A DNA stretch of 64,000 nucleotides, from the NCBI RefSeq assembly GCF_001043955.1, contig NZ_LABZ01000129.1, forward strand, positions 1-64,000, written 5' to 3'. Position 1 is the first letter of the stretch. The number at the start of each line of letters is the position of its first letter. The notes beneath the pieces were generated by a model that was given only the letters and a program-made list of their open reading frames with translations, ran no database searches and was not told where the DNA came from. Source of the DNA: Methylobacterium tarhaniae (lineage in GTDB: Bacteria; Pseudomonadota; Alphaproteobacteria; Rhizobiales; Beijerinckiaceae). Shown piece after piece: positions 16,897 through 25,412 of this stretch. Made by a program: the position numbers and the translations under genes.

Positions 16897-18390
16897 ATGC
16901 CCGCGCAGCATGATGCAAGACCTCACGGCACGGGATCCCGCTCCCGCGCCCTGATGATCCAGGGCACCGGTTCGGATGTCGGCAAGTCGCTGATCGTCGC
17001 CGGGCTCGCCCGGGCCTATGCGCGCCGCGGCCTGCGGGTGCGGCCGTTCAAGCCGCAGAACATGTCGAACAACGCCGCCGTCACGCGGGATGGCGGCGAG
17101 ATCGGCCGCGCCCAGGCGCTCCAGGCCCGGGCGGCCGGCGTGCCACCCTCCGTGCACATGAACCCGGTGCTGCTGAAGCCCCAGAGCGAGACCGGCTCGC
17201 AGGTGGTGGTGCAGGGCCGGATGGTCGGCACCGCGCGGGCGCGCGAGTACCAGGAGTGGAAGCCGCGGCTCCTCTCCGCCGTCGTCGAGAGCTTCGGGCT
17301 CCTGCGCGCCGAGTCCGACCTGGTGCTGGTCGAGGGCGCGGGCTCGGCCTCGGAGGTCAACCTGCGCCGGGGCGACATCGCCAATATGGGCTTCGCCCGC
17401 GCCACCGGCACGCCGGTGGTGCTCCTCGGCGACATCGACCGCGGCGGGGTGATCGCGAGCCTCGTCGGCACCAAGGCGGTGATCGACCCGGAGGACGCCG
17501 CGATGGTGCGGGGTTTCCTCGTCAACCGGTTCCGCGGCGACCCGGTGCTGTTCGCCGACGGGATGAGCCTGATCGCCGCCCGCACCGGCTGGGAGGCGCT
17601 GGGCCTGATCCCGCATTTCCCCGAAGCCGCGCGCCTGCCGGCCGAGGACGTGCTGGGGCTCAAGGGCGCCGAGCGGCCGGGGGCCAAGGTCGTGGCGGTG
17701 CCGGTCCTGCCCCGCATCGCCAATTTCGACGACCTCGACCCCCTGCGGGCCGAGCCCGGGGTGAGCGTGGTGCTGGTCGAGCCCGGCCGGCCGATCCCGG
17801 CCGAGGCCGACCTCGTGCTGCTGCCCGGCTCCAAGACGACGATCCCCGACCTCGCCTTCCTGCGCGGGCAGGGCTGGGACATCGACATCCTGGCCCATCG
17901 CCGCCGCGGCGGGCGGGTGCTCGGCCTGTGCGGCGGCTACCAGATGCTCGGCACGACCCTGAGCGATCCGCTGGGGATCGAGGGAAAGCCCGGGACTGTG
18001 GCGGGGCTCGGGCTCCTCGACGTCGCGACGGTGCTGACCGCCGAGAAGCGGCTGGCGGCGGCCGGCGGCGTGAGCCTGCCGGACGAGACCCCGTTCACCG
18101 GCTACGAGATGCATGTCGGCGAGACCGGCGGGCCCGATTGCGGCCGGCCGCTTGTGCGCCTCGCCGATGGCCGCCCCGACGGCGCGGTCTCGGCGGACGG
18201 GCTCGTTTGCGGCACCTACGTGCACGGCCTGTTTTCCGACGAACGGCAGCGTGCCCTGTGGCTGGGCCGCCTCGGCGCCGCGCCGGGGCCGGAGGCCTAC
18301 GAGGCGGTGATCGAGCGCGTGCTCGACCGCCTCGCCGACCATCTCGAGGCGCATGTCGATTGCGACCGGTTGCTCGCCCTGGCGACGTAA
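16897..18390 (+). CDS. cobQ: Cobyric acid synthase
   Basis: 497-residue glutamine amidotransferase-type enzyme that amidates four carboxylates of adenosylcobyrinate a,c-diamide in cobalamin synthesis. The ATP-binding P-loop-like '[12 protein letters not shown]' is at residues 20-31, '[14 protein letters not shown]' follows, and the C-terminal triad-type GATase domain carries the nucleophile C345 in '[11 protein letters not shown]' and a His in 'TYVHGLFS'. The ATG at 16897 follows 'GAGGAAC' with good spacing; a longer frame from 16792 adds 35 residues unlike CobQ. It stands alone without other cob genes in this window, so it need not be in a cobalamin operon. Confidence 0.93.
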   Translation: MPAQHDARPHGTGSRSRALMIQGTGSDVGKSLIVAGLARAYARRGLRVRPFKPQNMSNNAAVTRDGGEIGRAQALQARAAGVPPSVHMNPVLLKPQSETGSQVVVQGRMVGTARAREYQEWKPRLLSAVVESFGLLRAESDLVLVEGAGSASEVNLRRGDIANMGFARATGTPVVLLGDIDRGGVIASLVGTKAVIDPEDAAMVRGFLVNRFRGDPVLFADGMSLIAARTGWEALGLIPHFPEAARLPAEDVLGLKGAERPGAKVVAVPVLPRIANFDDLDPLRAEPGVSVVLVEPGRPIPAEADLVLLPGSKTTIPDLAFLRGQGWDIDILAHRRRGGRVLGLCGGYQMLGTTLSDPLGIEGKPGTVAGLGLLDVATVLTAEKRLAAAGGVSLPDETPFTGYEMHVGETGGPDCGRPLVRLADGRPDGAVSADGLVCGTYVHGLFSDERQRALWLGRLGAAPGPEAYEAVIERVLDRLADHLEAHVDCDRLLALAT

Positions 18391-18549
18391 GTTCCGGTCT
18401 GCACGACATCACGGGAATGTCTTGAATCTGAACACTGATCGGGTCACCCCGGGGATCGCCGCGGGCGAGGGGCCGGGATGATCCTGGAGAGTCGATCATG
18501 GCTCCATTCTGTCCCGGGCGTATCCTGGGACACCTTCGGGCCTAACCTT

Positions 18550-18740
18550 GTGAAACCGTCATCGCCCGCTCCGCCCCCGGCCCTGGTGGCGCGCCTCGCC
18601 CGGGCCTTTCGCGATCAGGATGGTGACCTGTCGCGGCTGGCGCTGGCGCTGACCGAGGCGCCGGAGGCCTCGGACCCGGTGCAGCGCAAGATCCGCTCGC
18701 CGCAGGGATTCCTGGTCGCGGCGATGCGCAGGCTCTTCCT
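18550..18740 (+). pseudogene. C-terminal remnant of a DUF1800-family gene
   Basis: About 60 codons read as a DUF1800 C-terminal segment: 'PPPALVARLARAFRD', then 'GDLSRLALALTEAPEASDP', then 'IRSPQGFLVAAMRRL'. In complete DUF1800 proteins the matching part reads like '...LARAF...GDL..L..AL...PEAW......K.P.EFLVAALR'. The surrounding frame, open from 18478 to 19062, has no other family sequence, no start region and no plausible ribosome-binding site, and its downstream half overlaps the next gene in another frame. It is best seen as a decayed fragment. Confidence 0.6.
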
Positions 18741-18820
18741 CGCGCCTCCTCCGTCCCGGGCGGTCCCGCCGCCCGCGGGAAGGAACGGGCCGTGTTGCCG
18801 CTGGGGAAGATATCTCTATC

Positions 18821-19408
18821 GTGACCGCCATGTCCGGCTTCCCCCTGCCCATCCTCGACACGTCCCGTCTCCGCCTGCGCCTCGTGGCGCCCGAGGATGC
18901 GGAGCCCACCGCCGCCCTCATGACCCCGGCGGTGAGCCGGTGGCTCGCCTCCTGGCCGTCGCCCCTCACCGTCGCGATGGCGCGGGAGCGGATCGCGGCG
19001 GCGAGGGCGCTGGCGGAGGCGGGGCAGGCATTCTCCCTTGCGGTGACCACCCGGAGCGATGATGCGCTTCTCGGCTGGATCATGCTCCACCGGGCCGGCG
19101 ACGATCCGCGAACGGCCACCCTCGGCTACTGGCTCGGCGAGGCCCATCATCGCCGCGGCTACCTGCCCGAGGCGGCGCGGGCGGTCGTCCCGGCCGCCTT
19201 CGCCTGGCTCGACCTCGACCGGATCGAGGCGAGCGCCCATCCGGAGAACGCCGCCTCCTTCGCGGTGATGCGGGCCTGCGGCCTGACCTTCCGGCGCGAG
19301 GCGGTGATGCACGCCCCGGCCCGCCAGCGCGACGAGACCGTGCACGTCTACGGCATCGACCGCGACGGCCTCACCCCGGCAGGGCCTCCAGGCACAGCTC
19401 GAAGGTGA
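18821..19408 (+). CDS. GNAT-family acetyltransferase (RimJ/RimL type)
   Basis: About 195 residues. It begins like ribosomal-protein N-acetyltransferases ('LDTSRLRLRLVAPEDAEPT'), has the 'YWLGEAHHRRGYLPEAARAVVPAAF' acetyl-CoA-binding helix, and the characteristic 'ASAHPENAASFAVMRACGLTFRRE' segment where Asn-x-x-S caps the cofactor site. Such enzymes acetylate protein N-termini, amino acids or small amines; the substrate is not predictable. The GTG at 18821 lies about ten bases after 'GGGGAAGA'; an ATG at 18830 is the alternative. Its last 13 codons overlap the 3' end of the opposite-strand DUF296 gene. Confidence 0.83.
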   Translation: MTAMSGFPLPILDTSRLRLRLVAPEDAEPTAALMTPAVSRWLASWPSPLTVAMARERIAAARALAEAGQAFSLAVTTRSDDALLGWIMLHRAGDDPRTATLGYWLGEAHHRRGYLPEAARAVVPAAFAWLDLDRIEASAHPENAASFAVMRACGLTFRREAVMHAPARQRDETVHVYGIDRDGLTPAGPPGTARR

Positions 19409-20258
19409 TGCAGGCGGCGTTGGCACCGCGCCGCAGCACCCCCTCGTGGATGGCGCCCGCGACATCCACCACGGCGATGTCGAGATGGGCGCACGGGGAC
19501 CCGTCCGGCCCCGGTGCCACTCGGCCGTCGCGGATCAGCACCTCGCTCGCATCGGTCGGGATCACCCGCCCGTCGGCGAAGGCCGGCCGCACGATGCTGC
19601 CGATGCCGCGCACCCGTGCCGCCGCGAGGCCGTGCGCCCGGGCTGCCGCCTCGATCGCGGCATGGATCTCCTCGTTCGGCTGGATCTTCAGCAGCAGGCA
19701 GCCCGGCGCCGGCGCCTGCAGGGAGGCCGGAGTGAAGAGCGAGAAGTTGGTCTCCGCATCCGGCTCGACCCGCCAGGCCGCCCCCGCCGTCCCCCAGGCC
19801 TCGGCCCGGACGGCTTGCGCGACGACCACCTCCGCCGGCAGGAGGTGGCCGGCGCGGCGGCGCCCGTCGGCCTCGATCCAGGTGCCGTGGACGTGCAGGA
19901 AGGCCGCGCCGTCGCGCTCGCCGAAGGTGGCGCTCGCCCGCTCCAGCCGCGTCTCGCCCGGCGGCCGGAAGGTCTCGCTGTAATAGGCCGCGAAGCGCGG
20001 ATCGGCGGAGAGGGCCGGCATCACGTAGGCGAAGGGCGAGAAGCTCCCGCCCGAGAGGTGCACCACGCCGCCCCGCATCCCGGCCTCGGCGAGCGGCCCG
20101 GCGACGGCGTCGAGGAGCGTGCGCCCCGGCGCCAGCGCGACGACGCCGTGGATCAGGCCGCCGCCGGAGGCCAGCCAGCGCTCGGACCGCACGGGGCCCG
20201 GCTGCGCCAGGGTGGCGAAAGGGGGGGCGGCCCCGGGCCGGCTCAGGGTCGCCGTCAC
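19371..20258 (-). CDS. DUF296/PPC-domain protein with two tandem modules
   Basis: 295-residue protein. The second half shows a PPC (plant and prokaryote conserved, DUF296) fold: 'NEEIHAAIEAAARAHGLAAARVRGIGSIVRPAF' followed by '...HLDIAVVDVAGAIHEGVL'; the first half has a degenerate copy ('RTLLDAVAGPLAEAGMRGGVVHLSGG...FAYVMPALS', 'FLHVHGTWIE'). PPC domains occur in AT-hook DNA-binding proteins of plants, but bacterial ones mostly have no known activity. The start is a GTG that overlaps the acyl-CoA ligase stop (GTGA), so the two are translationally coupled and probably act together. No signal peptide or membrane segment. Confidence 0.72.
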   Translation of the reverse strand: MTATLSRPGAAPPFATLAQPGPVRSERWLASGGGLIHGVVALAPGRTLLDAVAGPLAEAGMRGGVVHLSGGSFSPFAYVMPALSADPRFAAYYSETFRPPGETRLERASATFGERDGAAFLHVHGTWIEADGRRRAGHLLPAEVVVAQAVRAEAWGTAGAAWRVEPDAETNFSLFTPASLQAPAPGCLLLKIQPNEEIHAAIEAAARAHGLAAARVRGIGSIVRPAFADGRVIPTDASEVLIRDGRVAPGPDGSPCAHLDIAVVDVAGAIHEGVLRRGANAACITFELCLEALPG

Positions 20259-21829
20259 GCCTGCGCCCCCTGGTCGAGGAGGCCGGCCGCCTCCAGCTCT
20301 TCGCGCACCATCTTCTTGGTGATCTTGCCGTAGCCGGATTTCGGCAGCGACGCGCGCAGGATGACCCGCCGGGGCAGCTTGTAGCGGGCGACCTTGTCGA
20401 ACAGGAACGCCATCACGTCCTCCTCGGTCAGCGCCATGCCCTCCCGGGGCACGCAGACCGCGATGCCGATCTCGCCCCAGGTCGGGTCCGGCACGCCGAG
20501 CACCGCCGTCTCGGCCACCGCCGGATGGGCCAGGATCTTCTCCTCGATCTCCCGCGGGTAGATGTTCGAGCCGCCCGAGATGTACATGTCGGAGGCGCGA
20601 CCGGTGATGTAGAGGAATCGCTCCGCATCGAGGAAGCCGAGGTCGCCGGTGCGGAACCAGCCGTCCCGGAACGCGTCCGCGTTGGCCTTCGGGTTCTCCC
20701 AGTAGCCGGCGAAGACCGCCGGGCCGCAGACGCAGATCTCGCCGGTCTCACCCGGTCCGACCTCGCGCCCCTCCGGGTCCTGGATCTGCACCTGCATCCC
20801 GGTGCGCTCGAAGCCGCAGGTGCCGATCTTCACCGCCGGCCCGTCCTCCGCCTCGTGCAGCGCAGGGGGCAGCACCGTGATGTTGCCGGTGACCTCGCCG
20901 AGGCCGAAATACTGCACGATCACCTTGCCCAGGGCGCGCAAGGCCCGCTTCTGGTCCTCGCGGTACATCGGCGCGCCGGCATAGATGATGTAGCGCAGCG
21001 AGGAATGGTCGTTGGCGTCGACCGCCGGGTGCTCGACCATCATCTTCAGGATCGTCGGCACCGTGAACATGTTGGTGATCCGGTGGCGCGCCACCAGGCC
21101 CCAGACCTCGGCGGCGTCGAAGCGCTCGGAGGCCGGCAGCACCGAGGTCACCGCGCGGGCGACCTGGGCCACGGCATGCACCCCGGCCCCGTGCGAGAGC
21201 GGCGCCACCACCAGCGAGGCATCGGTCTCCGGGCTCGTGCCCGGCATCAGGTCGCAGAGGTGGTTGGTGATGACGAAGGCCATCTGGCCGTGGGTCAGCA
21301 CCGCGGCCTTCGGCTTGCCGGTGGTGCCGGAGGTGTAGAAGAACCAGCACGGGTCGTCGTGCTCGACCGCGGCATTCGCCACGGACCGGCCGGCGCCCTC
21401 CGCCACGACATCCTCGTAGGCCTCGCCCTCGGCCGGGCCCCCGCCGATGACGATGACGCGGCTCAGGTCCGGGCAGGCCGCCCTGACCGCGGCGACATGG
21501 TCCGGGTAATCGGCGTGGCACAGGAAGGCGGTCGCGCCCGATTGCTGCGCCAGATAGGCGACGTCGTCCGGCATCAGCCGGAAGTTCGTCGGCACGAAGA
21601 CCGCGCCGAGCCGGAACGCCGCGTACATGATCTCCAGGATGGCGTTGCCGTTGCGGGCATGGACCAGCAGCCGGTCGCCCTTGCGCACCCCGCGGGTGGC
21701 GAGCGCCGCGGCCAGGCCCGAGACCCGGGCGTCGAAGGCGCTCCAACTCCAGCTCCGCTCGCCCCACACGATGGCCGGGCGGTCCGGGTGACGCGCGGCG
21801 GCCTGGGTGAGGGAATGGGCGAGGTTCAT
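20255..21829 (-). CDS. AMP-forming acyl-CoA ligase
   Basis: 524-residue ANL-superfamily adenylating enzyme that activates a carboxylic acid to an acyl-AMP and then to acyl-CoA. The P-loop 'YTSGTTGKPKAAVLTH' is at about 165-180, the 'GYWENPKANADAFRDGWFRTGDLG' hinge region and 'GRASDMYISGGSNIYPREIE' follow, and the C-terminal catalytic Lys is in 'KSGYGKITKKMV'. It resembles feruloyl-/fatty-acyl-CoA ligases (FadD3/FCS-like); the acyl group cannot be assigned. Start at 21829 begins with the normal 'MNLAHSL'; ATG codons at 21844 (best Shine-Dalgarno) and 21853 are alternatives. Coupled to the DUF296 gene. Confidence 0.87.
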   Translation of the reverse strand: MNLAHSLTQAAARHPDRPAIVWGERSWSWSAFDARVSGLAAALATRGVRKGDRLLVHARNGNAILEIMYAAFRLGAVFVPTNFRLMPDDVAYLAQQSGATAFLCHADYPDHVAAVRAACPDLSRVIVIGGGPAEGEAYEDVVAEGAGRSVANAAVEHDDPCWFFYTSGTTGKPKAAVLTHGQMAFVITNHLCDLMPGTSPETDASLVVAPLSHGAGVHAVAQVARAVTSVLPASERFDAAEVWGLVARHRITNMFTVPTILKMMVEHPAVDANDHSSLRYIIYAGAPMYREDQKRALRALGKVIVQYFGLGEVTGNITVLPPALHEAEDGPAVKIGTCGFERTGMQVQIQDPEGREVGPGETGEICVCGPAVFAGYWENPKANADAFRDGWFRTGDLGFLDAERFLYITGRASDMYISGGSNIYPREIEEKILAHPAVAETAVLGVPDPTWGEIGIAVCVPREGMALTEEDVMAFLFDKVARYKLPRRVILRASLPKSGYGKITKKMVREELEAAGLLDQGAQA

Positions 21830-21987
21830 CACCCGGCGCGACATCGGCCTCATCGGGCAGCCCTCCGGCTCGTCGTGATCACGTCGGTCTCCTCCCTGAT
21901 GGCAGCGGCCGTTCTGCTCGTCGCGCGTCGCAGGACCTTACGACGCTCCGGGCGGGAAGCGGAAGCGCGGGGCGTGCATGCGCCGCC

Positions 21988-22626
21988 TCACGCGGTGCGA
22001 GACTTGAAGCTGAGCCGGTGATGCCGGGTGAGGCCCCGGGCCGTCATCGCGGCCCGGTGGGCGGCCGTGCCGTAGCCGACGTTGCGCTCCCAGGCATAGG
22101 CCGGGTGGCGTCGCGCCAGCGCCCGCATCAGCCGGTCGCGCGCCACCTTGGCGACGATCGAGGCGGCGGCGATCTGCGGCACCAGCCGGTCGCCGCCGAC
22201 GAAGGCCCGGCAGGGCAGGGGCAGGCCGGGGGGCACGTCGCGCCCGTCCACCGCGACCTCGGCCGCGAGGCCGAGACGCCCGACCGCCCGACGCATCGCG
22301 TCGAGGGTGGCGGCCCGCACGTTGATCCGGTCGATCAGGTCGCGCGAGGCTCCGGCGAGCGCCACCCGCCCGGCCGCCGCGATCTGCGGCGCCAGGCGCT
22401 CGCGGGTGGCGGCGTCGAGGCGCTTGCTGTCGTCGAGGGCTTCCAGGAGGTCGCCCGGCAAGGCGGCGGGATCGAAATGGACCGCCGCCACGATCACCGG
22501 GCCGCAGAGCGCGCCGCGGCCGACCTCGTCGCAGCCGATCAGGACGGGGTAGCGGGCGGCGTGGCGGGCATCGAACGGGCGCATCGCGCAGATGTGCGGC
22601 CGTTTCGGTTTCGAAATTCCTTTCAT
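21988..22626 (-). CDS. rnhB: Ribonuclease HII
   Basis: 212-residue RNase HII, which cuts RNA in RNA/DNA hybrids and at single ribonucleotides in DNA. Catalytic acidic residues are in 'IGCDEVGRGALCGPV' (Asp, Glu), 'LDDSKRLD' and 'VAVDGRD'; the 'AASIVAKVARDRLM' helix and the 'YGWERNVGYGT'-like 'YAWERNVGYGTAAH' end are typical. The ATG at 22626 has 'AAGGG' six bases before it; a start at 22584 would give the shorter core form. The usual neighbour in relatives is a DNA methylase-like gene; here an acyl-CoA ligase gene follows on the same strand. Confidence 0.92.
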   Translation of the reverse strand: MKGISKPKRPHICAMRPFDARHAARYPVLIGCDEVGRGALCGPVIVAAVHFDPAALPGDLLEALDDSKRLDAATRERLAPQIAAAGRVALAGASRDLIDRINVRAATLDAMRRAVGRLGLAAEVAVDGRDVPPGLPLPCRAFVGGDRLVPQIAAASIVAKVARDRLMRALARRHPAYAWERNVGYGTAAHRAAMTARGLTRHHRLSFKSRTA

Positions 22627-22822
22627 GCAACCCTTGGGATTTGCTTCCCGGCGGCTCGGCGCGATGATCGGCTCCCATGACGGCGCGCCGACGGCGCCGG
22701 ATCCGGGAAGGGGCATGCGGGAGCCTGCGCGGCGATGACGCGCTCGCGTCTGGCACGCGGTGTGCCGCTCCCGATCTCCGGCCCCGCCCGGCCCGGATTC
22801 AACCGCTGGAGGTATGCCGCCC

Positions 22823-23068
22823 ATGAAGGTCGTCCTCGCCCTCGCCGCGCTCTCCCTCGTTCAGCCGACGCATTCCTGGTACCCCTACGAGTGCTGCTCG
22901 GACCAGGATTGCGAGCCGATCTCCGATGCCGTCGAGGTGCCGGGCGGCTACGAGACCCACGGGATCTTCGTGCCGCTGGCGAAGGTGCGGCCGAGCCAGG
23001 ACGGCCGCTTCCACTGGTGCCACCGCGGGACCACGGTGCTCTGCTTCTTCGCGCCGCTCGCGGGGTAG
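22823..23068 (+). CDS. Small secreted cysteine-containing protein
   Basis: 81-residue protein with a short signal peptide ('VVLALAALSLVQPTHS') and a mature part rich in Cys and aromatic residues: 'WYPYECCSDQDC' followed by 'FHWCHRGTTVLCFFAP'. The five cysteines outside the signal suggest disulfides or metal binding in the periplasm. The pattern 'ECCSDQDCEP' recurs in small uncharacterised proteins of Methylobacterium and Bradyrhizobium. The ATG at 22823 is ten bases after 'GGAGG' (22808-22812), which decides against the ATG at 22814. Function unknown. Confidence 0.65.
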   Translation: MKVVLALAALSLVQPTHSWYPYECCSDQDCEPISDAVEVPGGYETHGIFVPLAKVRPSQDGRFHWCHRGTTVLCFFAPLAG

Positions 23069-23093
23069 GACCGCTCCGGGCCGGGAACCCCTC

Positions 23094-23217
23094 GGCTGAA
23101 GGACGTCTTGGCTGAAGGACATCTTGGCGGGCGGAAGGCTTGCTGGCACCACGAGGCGGCGGGCGCGTTCCCTTAGGGCAGTCGCCCGCAAGACCCGCAG
23201 GGCAGTCGCCCGCAAGA
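23094..23217 (+). repeat. Two nearby tandem duplications upstream of a small membrane-protein gene
   Basis: A 16-base unit beginning GGCTGAAGGAC is repeated around 23095-23126 with one change (..GTCTT / ..ATCTT). Further on, AGGGCAGTCGCCCGCAAGA occurs at 23175-23193 and 23199-23217 (24-base period), and each copy can form the small hairpin GGGC..GCCC. The second pair ends at the Shine-Dalgarno of the next gene, so it forms part of its leader. Confidence 0.7.
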
Positions 23218-23226
23218 GGAGGATGC

Positions 23227-23379
23227 ATGACCACGCCGCCGCGGCAGAACCCCTTCCTGGCGCTCGCCTTGCCCATCGCGCTCCTGGCCGGAGCCCTGAC
23301 GATCGGGTTCTGGACGCTCGACCACATCCGGGTCGCCCGCGCCCGCGCGCTCACCGCCCAGATGTGGTCGCAGCCCTGA
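23227..23379 (+). CDS. 50-residue single-pass membrane protein
   Basis: Short open frame with a strong 'AAGAGGAGG' Shine-Dalgarno just before ATG 23227. The peptide has a polar N-terminus ('TTPPRQNP'), one hydrophobic helix ('FLALALPIALLAGALTIGFWTL') and a basic C-terminal tail ('HIRVARARALTAQ'), so it is likely an inner-membrane protein with its tail in the cytoplasm. The composition and size match small membrane proteins often missed in annotation. No family recognised. Upstream is a duplicated 24-base unit (see 23175). Confidence 0.5.
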   Translation: MTTPPRQNPFLALALPIALLAGALTIGFWTLDHIRVARARALTAQMWSQP

Positions 23380-23770
23380 GCCGCCGGCTCAAAAAAGGGA
23401 CCGCGCTCCGAAGAGGCGGTCCTGAAGTCTTTGGGTCTCGAAACCTCTGGAGGAGGCCCGGCCCGCCGGCATCGCGGGGGCTGGGGGGCTGGGAACCGGA
23501 GCGGCCGACGAGCCGGGCCAAGAGGTCGGTTCTTCCCTACGCGCGCATCAAGGCCGGCGCGCGGCGTGATTGTGGCGCTTTGTGGGCGGTCTGGCCCGTT
23601 TCCGGATATTTCTGATTCGCATCGTCGAGTTACTGCCGCCCTGTCGCTCCCGCGCAACCCTTGCGGGGCCGTTGGCGTGATCCCATCATGGTCGCAGGCG
23701 GGTCGTTCGCCGGCTCGTCACCTCCGCGTCCGGTCCCGGGCGCGAATCACCCCGACAAGCAGGAGACACG
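23380..23770. other. 391-base gap without a recognised gene
   Basis: No reading frame here has a start with a ribosome-binding site or a recognisable protein. Two small hairpins follow the 50-residue gene: GAGCC..GGCTC at 23379-23391 next to an A-run, and GGACCGC..GCGGTCC at 23398-23422, which may act as a weak terminator. The remainder up to the DUF2794 gene is likely its promoter and leader. I see no conserved RNA structure. Confidence 0.5.
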
Positions 23771-24133
23771 ATGAGCGAAGGAGAGACGGCCGAAAGCTGG
23801 AGCGCCGGCGCCCACGTGGTGCCTTTCCCGCGCGCCGCACCGCAGGTGTCATTCCATCGCGACGAGCTGCGCATCATCCTGAACCTCTACGGCCGCATGG
23901 TCGCCGAGGGCGAGTGGCGGGACTACACGATCGACTTCACCCGCGAGAAAGCGGTGTTCGCCATCCACCGCCGCACCTCCGAGCGGCCGCTCTACCGCAT
24001 CGAGAAGGACCCGCGCCTCGCCCGCCGCCAGGGCGCCTATGCGGTGATCGCCGAGACCGGGCGCATCCTGAAGCGCGGGCACGACCTGGCCCAGGTGCTG
24101 AGGGTTCTGGAGAAGCCGCTCCGGGTGGTGTGA
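23771..24133 (+). CDS. DUF2794-family protein
   Basis: 120-residue cytoplasmic protein matching the alphaproteobacterial DUF2794 family from start to end: 'VSFHRDELRIILNLYGRMVAEGEWRDYTIDF', 'AVFAIHRRTSERPLYRIEKDPRL' and 'GRILKRGHDLAQVLRVLEKPLR'. These proteins are conserved as single-copy genes in Rhizobiales but have no known activity. No signal peptide, membrane segment or cysteine. The ATG at 23771 follows 'AAGCAGGAGACACG'. It is separated by about 210 bases from an L,D-transpeptidase gene on the same strand. Confidence 0.85.
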   Translation: MSEGETAESWSAGAHVVPFPRAAPQVSFHRDELRIILNLYGRMVAEGEWRDYTIDFTREKAVFAIHRRTSERPLYRIEKDPRLARRQGAYAVIAETGRILKRGHDLAQVLRVLEKPLRVV

Positions 24134-24343
24134 GGATGCCCGAGGCCCGGTCCCGGAGGGCGAGAACGGCCGGACCCTCCCCTTGACGAGGCGGGAGGGT
24201 TCGGGGCGGCGCAAACCACCCCTTAACGCTCCCGGCTCGCATCCTGGCCTTCACCCTCCGGCAAGCATCTTTGCCAACCGGAACGACAGCTTTCCCGGCG
24301 GATTATCACGTGGCTCATAAGGTCACGCTCGAGGACCGCAGGG

Positions 24344-24850
24344 ATGCACAAGCAGAGTGGATGGGCCGCGGCGATGGTCGTCGCGGCGGCGATGGCGGCT
24401 GGTCCGGCCGCGTCACGGGAGCTGGTCGCCTTCGACGCCGCGGCCGAGCCCGGCACGGTGGTGGTGCGCACCGCCGAGCGGCGGCTGTACTTCGTCAACG
24501 GCGACGGGACGGCGATCCGTTACCCGGTGGCCGTCGGCAAGGCCGGCAAGCAATGGACCGGCTATGCCCGCGTCGACGGAAAATACCTGCGGCCGGCCTG
24601 GTCGCCGCCCGACGAGGTGAGGCGGGACAATCCCCGCCTGCCGGACGTGATCGCCGGCGGCTCGCCGAGCAACCCGATGGGCGCGGCGGCCCTGACCCTC
24701 GATCGCGGCGAGTACGCGATCCACGGCACCAACCGCCCGGGCTCGATCGGCACCTTCGCATCCTATGGTTGCATTCGCATGTACAACCAGGACGTGGCGG
24801 ACCTCTACGGTCGCGTCCAGGTCGGCGCGACGGTGGTGGTGACGCGCTGA
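24344..24850 (+). CDS. Periplasmic L,D-transpeptidase (YkuD domain)
   Basis: 168-residue exported enzyme. A signal peptide covers about the first 24 residues ('AAAMVVAAAMAAGPAAS'). The YkuD domain follows with the catalytic signature 'HGTNRPGSIGTFASYGCIRM', where H127 and C143 are the catalytic pair. It would form or edit 3-3 peptidoglycan crosslinks, or attach outer-membrane proteins to the cell wall, as shown for related alphaproteobacterial L,D-transpeptidases. No separate peptidoglycan-binding domain is present. ATG at 24344 follows 'ACCGCAGGG'. It is convergent with the cupin gene. Confidence 0.9.
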   Translation: MHKQSGWAAAMVVAAAMAAGPAASRELVAFDAAAEPGTVVVRTAERRLYFVNGDGTAIRYPVAVGKAGKQWTGYARVDGKYLRPAWSPPDEVRRDNPRLPDVIAGGSPSNPMGAAALTLDRGEYAIHGTNRPGSIGTFASYGCIRMYNQDVADLYGRVQVGATVVVTR

Positions 24851-24919
24851 CGGTTCGTCGAACGAGGCCCGCTCGATCCGTTCGCGAATCCGACGAGCGC
24901 GGGATCCCCCTCCGGACGG

Positions 24920-24937
24920 TCCCGGGCTTGCCCGGGA
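24920..24937. repeat. Short palindrome between L,D-transpeptidase and cupin genes
   Basis: TCCCGGGCTTGCCCGGGA is a perfect stem with a TT loop, close in sequence to the REP-like palindromes at 9448 and 34680. It lies between two converging genes, where it may help end either transcript. Confidence 0.55.
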
Positions 24938-25004
24938 TCGCTGCGAGGTGTGGGAGAGGGAAGAGGCGTTCGAGCTTTACCGAACAGAACGCGCGGACAT
25001 CGTC

Positions 25005-25343
25005 TCAGCCCTCGCGCCCGTGCACCTGCGCCGGCGGCGCGGTCGCCTCGATGGCGGTGAAGGTCTCGAGGATGCGATAGGTGTGCTCGGCGCCCGCCGG
25101 CACCAGCCAGGAATCGCCCGGCTCCAGCCGCACGGTCTGGCCCTCGACCACCAGCTCGGCCCGACCGGCGATGACGTAGCCGACGGTCTCGTAGTCGCGG
25201 GCGGCTTTCGGCTTGTCGTCGGTCGGAGGCTCGTCCGCCCAGAGCCGCATCGACACACGCTTGCCCGAGGCGAGGTAGCGCTGGCCACCCGGTCCCCGGG
25301 GTGACTGCCCACCGGACACTTTCTTGATCGTCGTGTCGCCCAT
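25005..25343 (-). CDS. Cupin-domain protein
   Basis: 112-residue single cupin. The fold is visible as strands 'ETVGYVIAGRAELVVEGQTVRLEPGDSWLVPAGAEHTYRIL': the 'G...VIAGRAELVVEGQ' part is motif 1, although the usual metal ligands H-x-H are replaced by 'YETVGYV', and 'PGDSWLVPAGAEHTY' is motif 2 with a conserved His. It is likely cytoplasmic and may bind a small ligand rather than catalyse. The ATG at 25343 is the first in frame. A convergent L,D-transpeptidase gene lies downstream. Function unknown. Confidence 0.8.
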   Translation of the reverse strand: MGDTTIKKVSGGQSPRGPGGQRYLASGKRVSMRLWADEPPTDDKPKAARDYETVGYVIAGRAELVVEGQTVRLEPGDSWLVPAGAEHTYRILETFTAIEATAPPAQVHGREG

Positions 25344-25412
25344 GGTTCCCGCTCCTGTCGGAGGTCTCGCGACCCCAACGGGAGCGGAGGACGGGCGTTC
25401 CTGATCTCGAGG

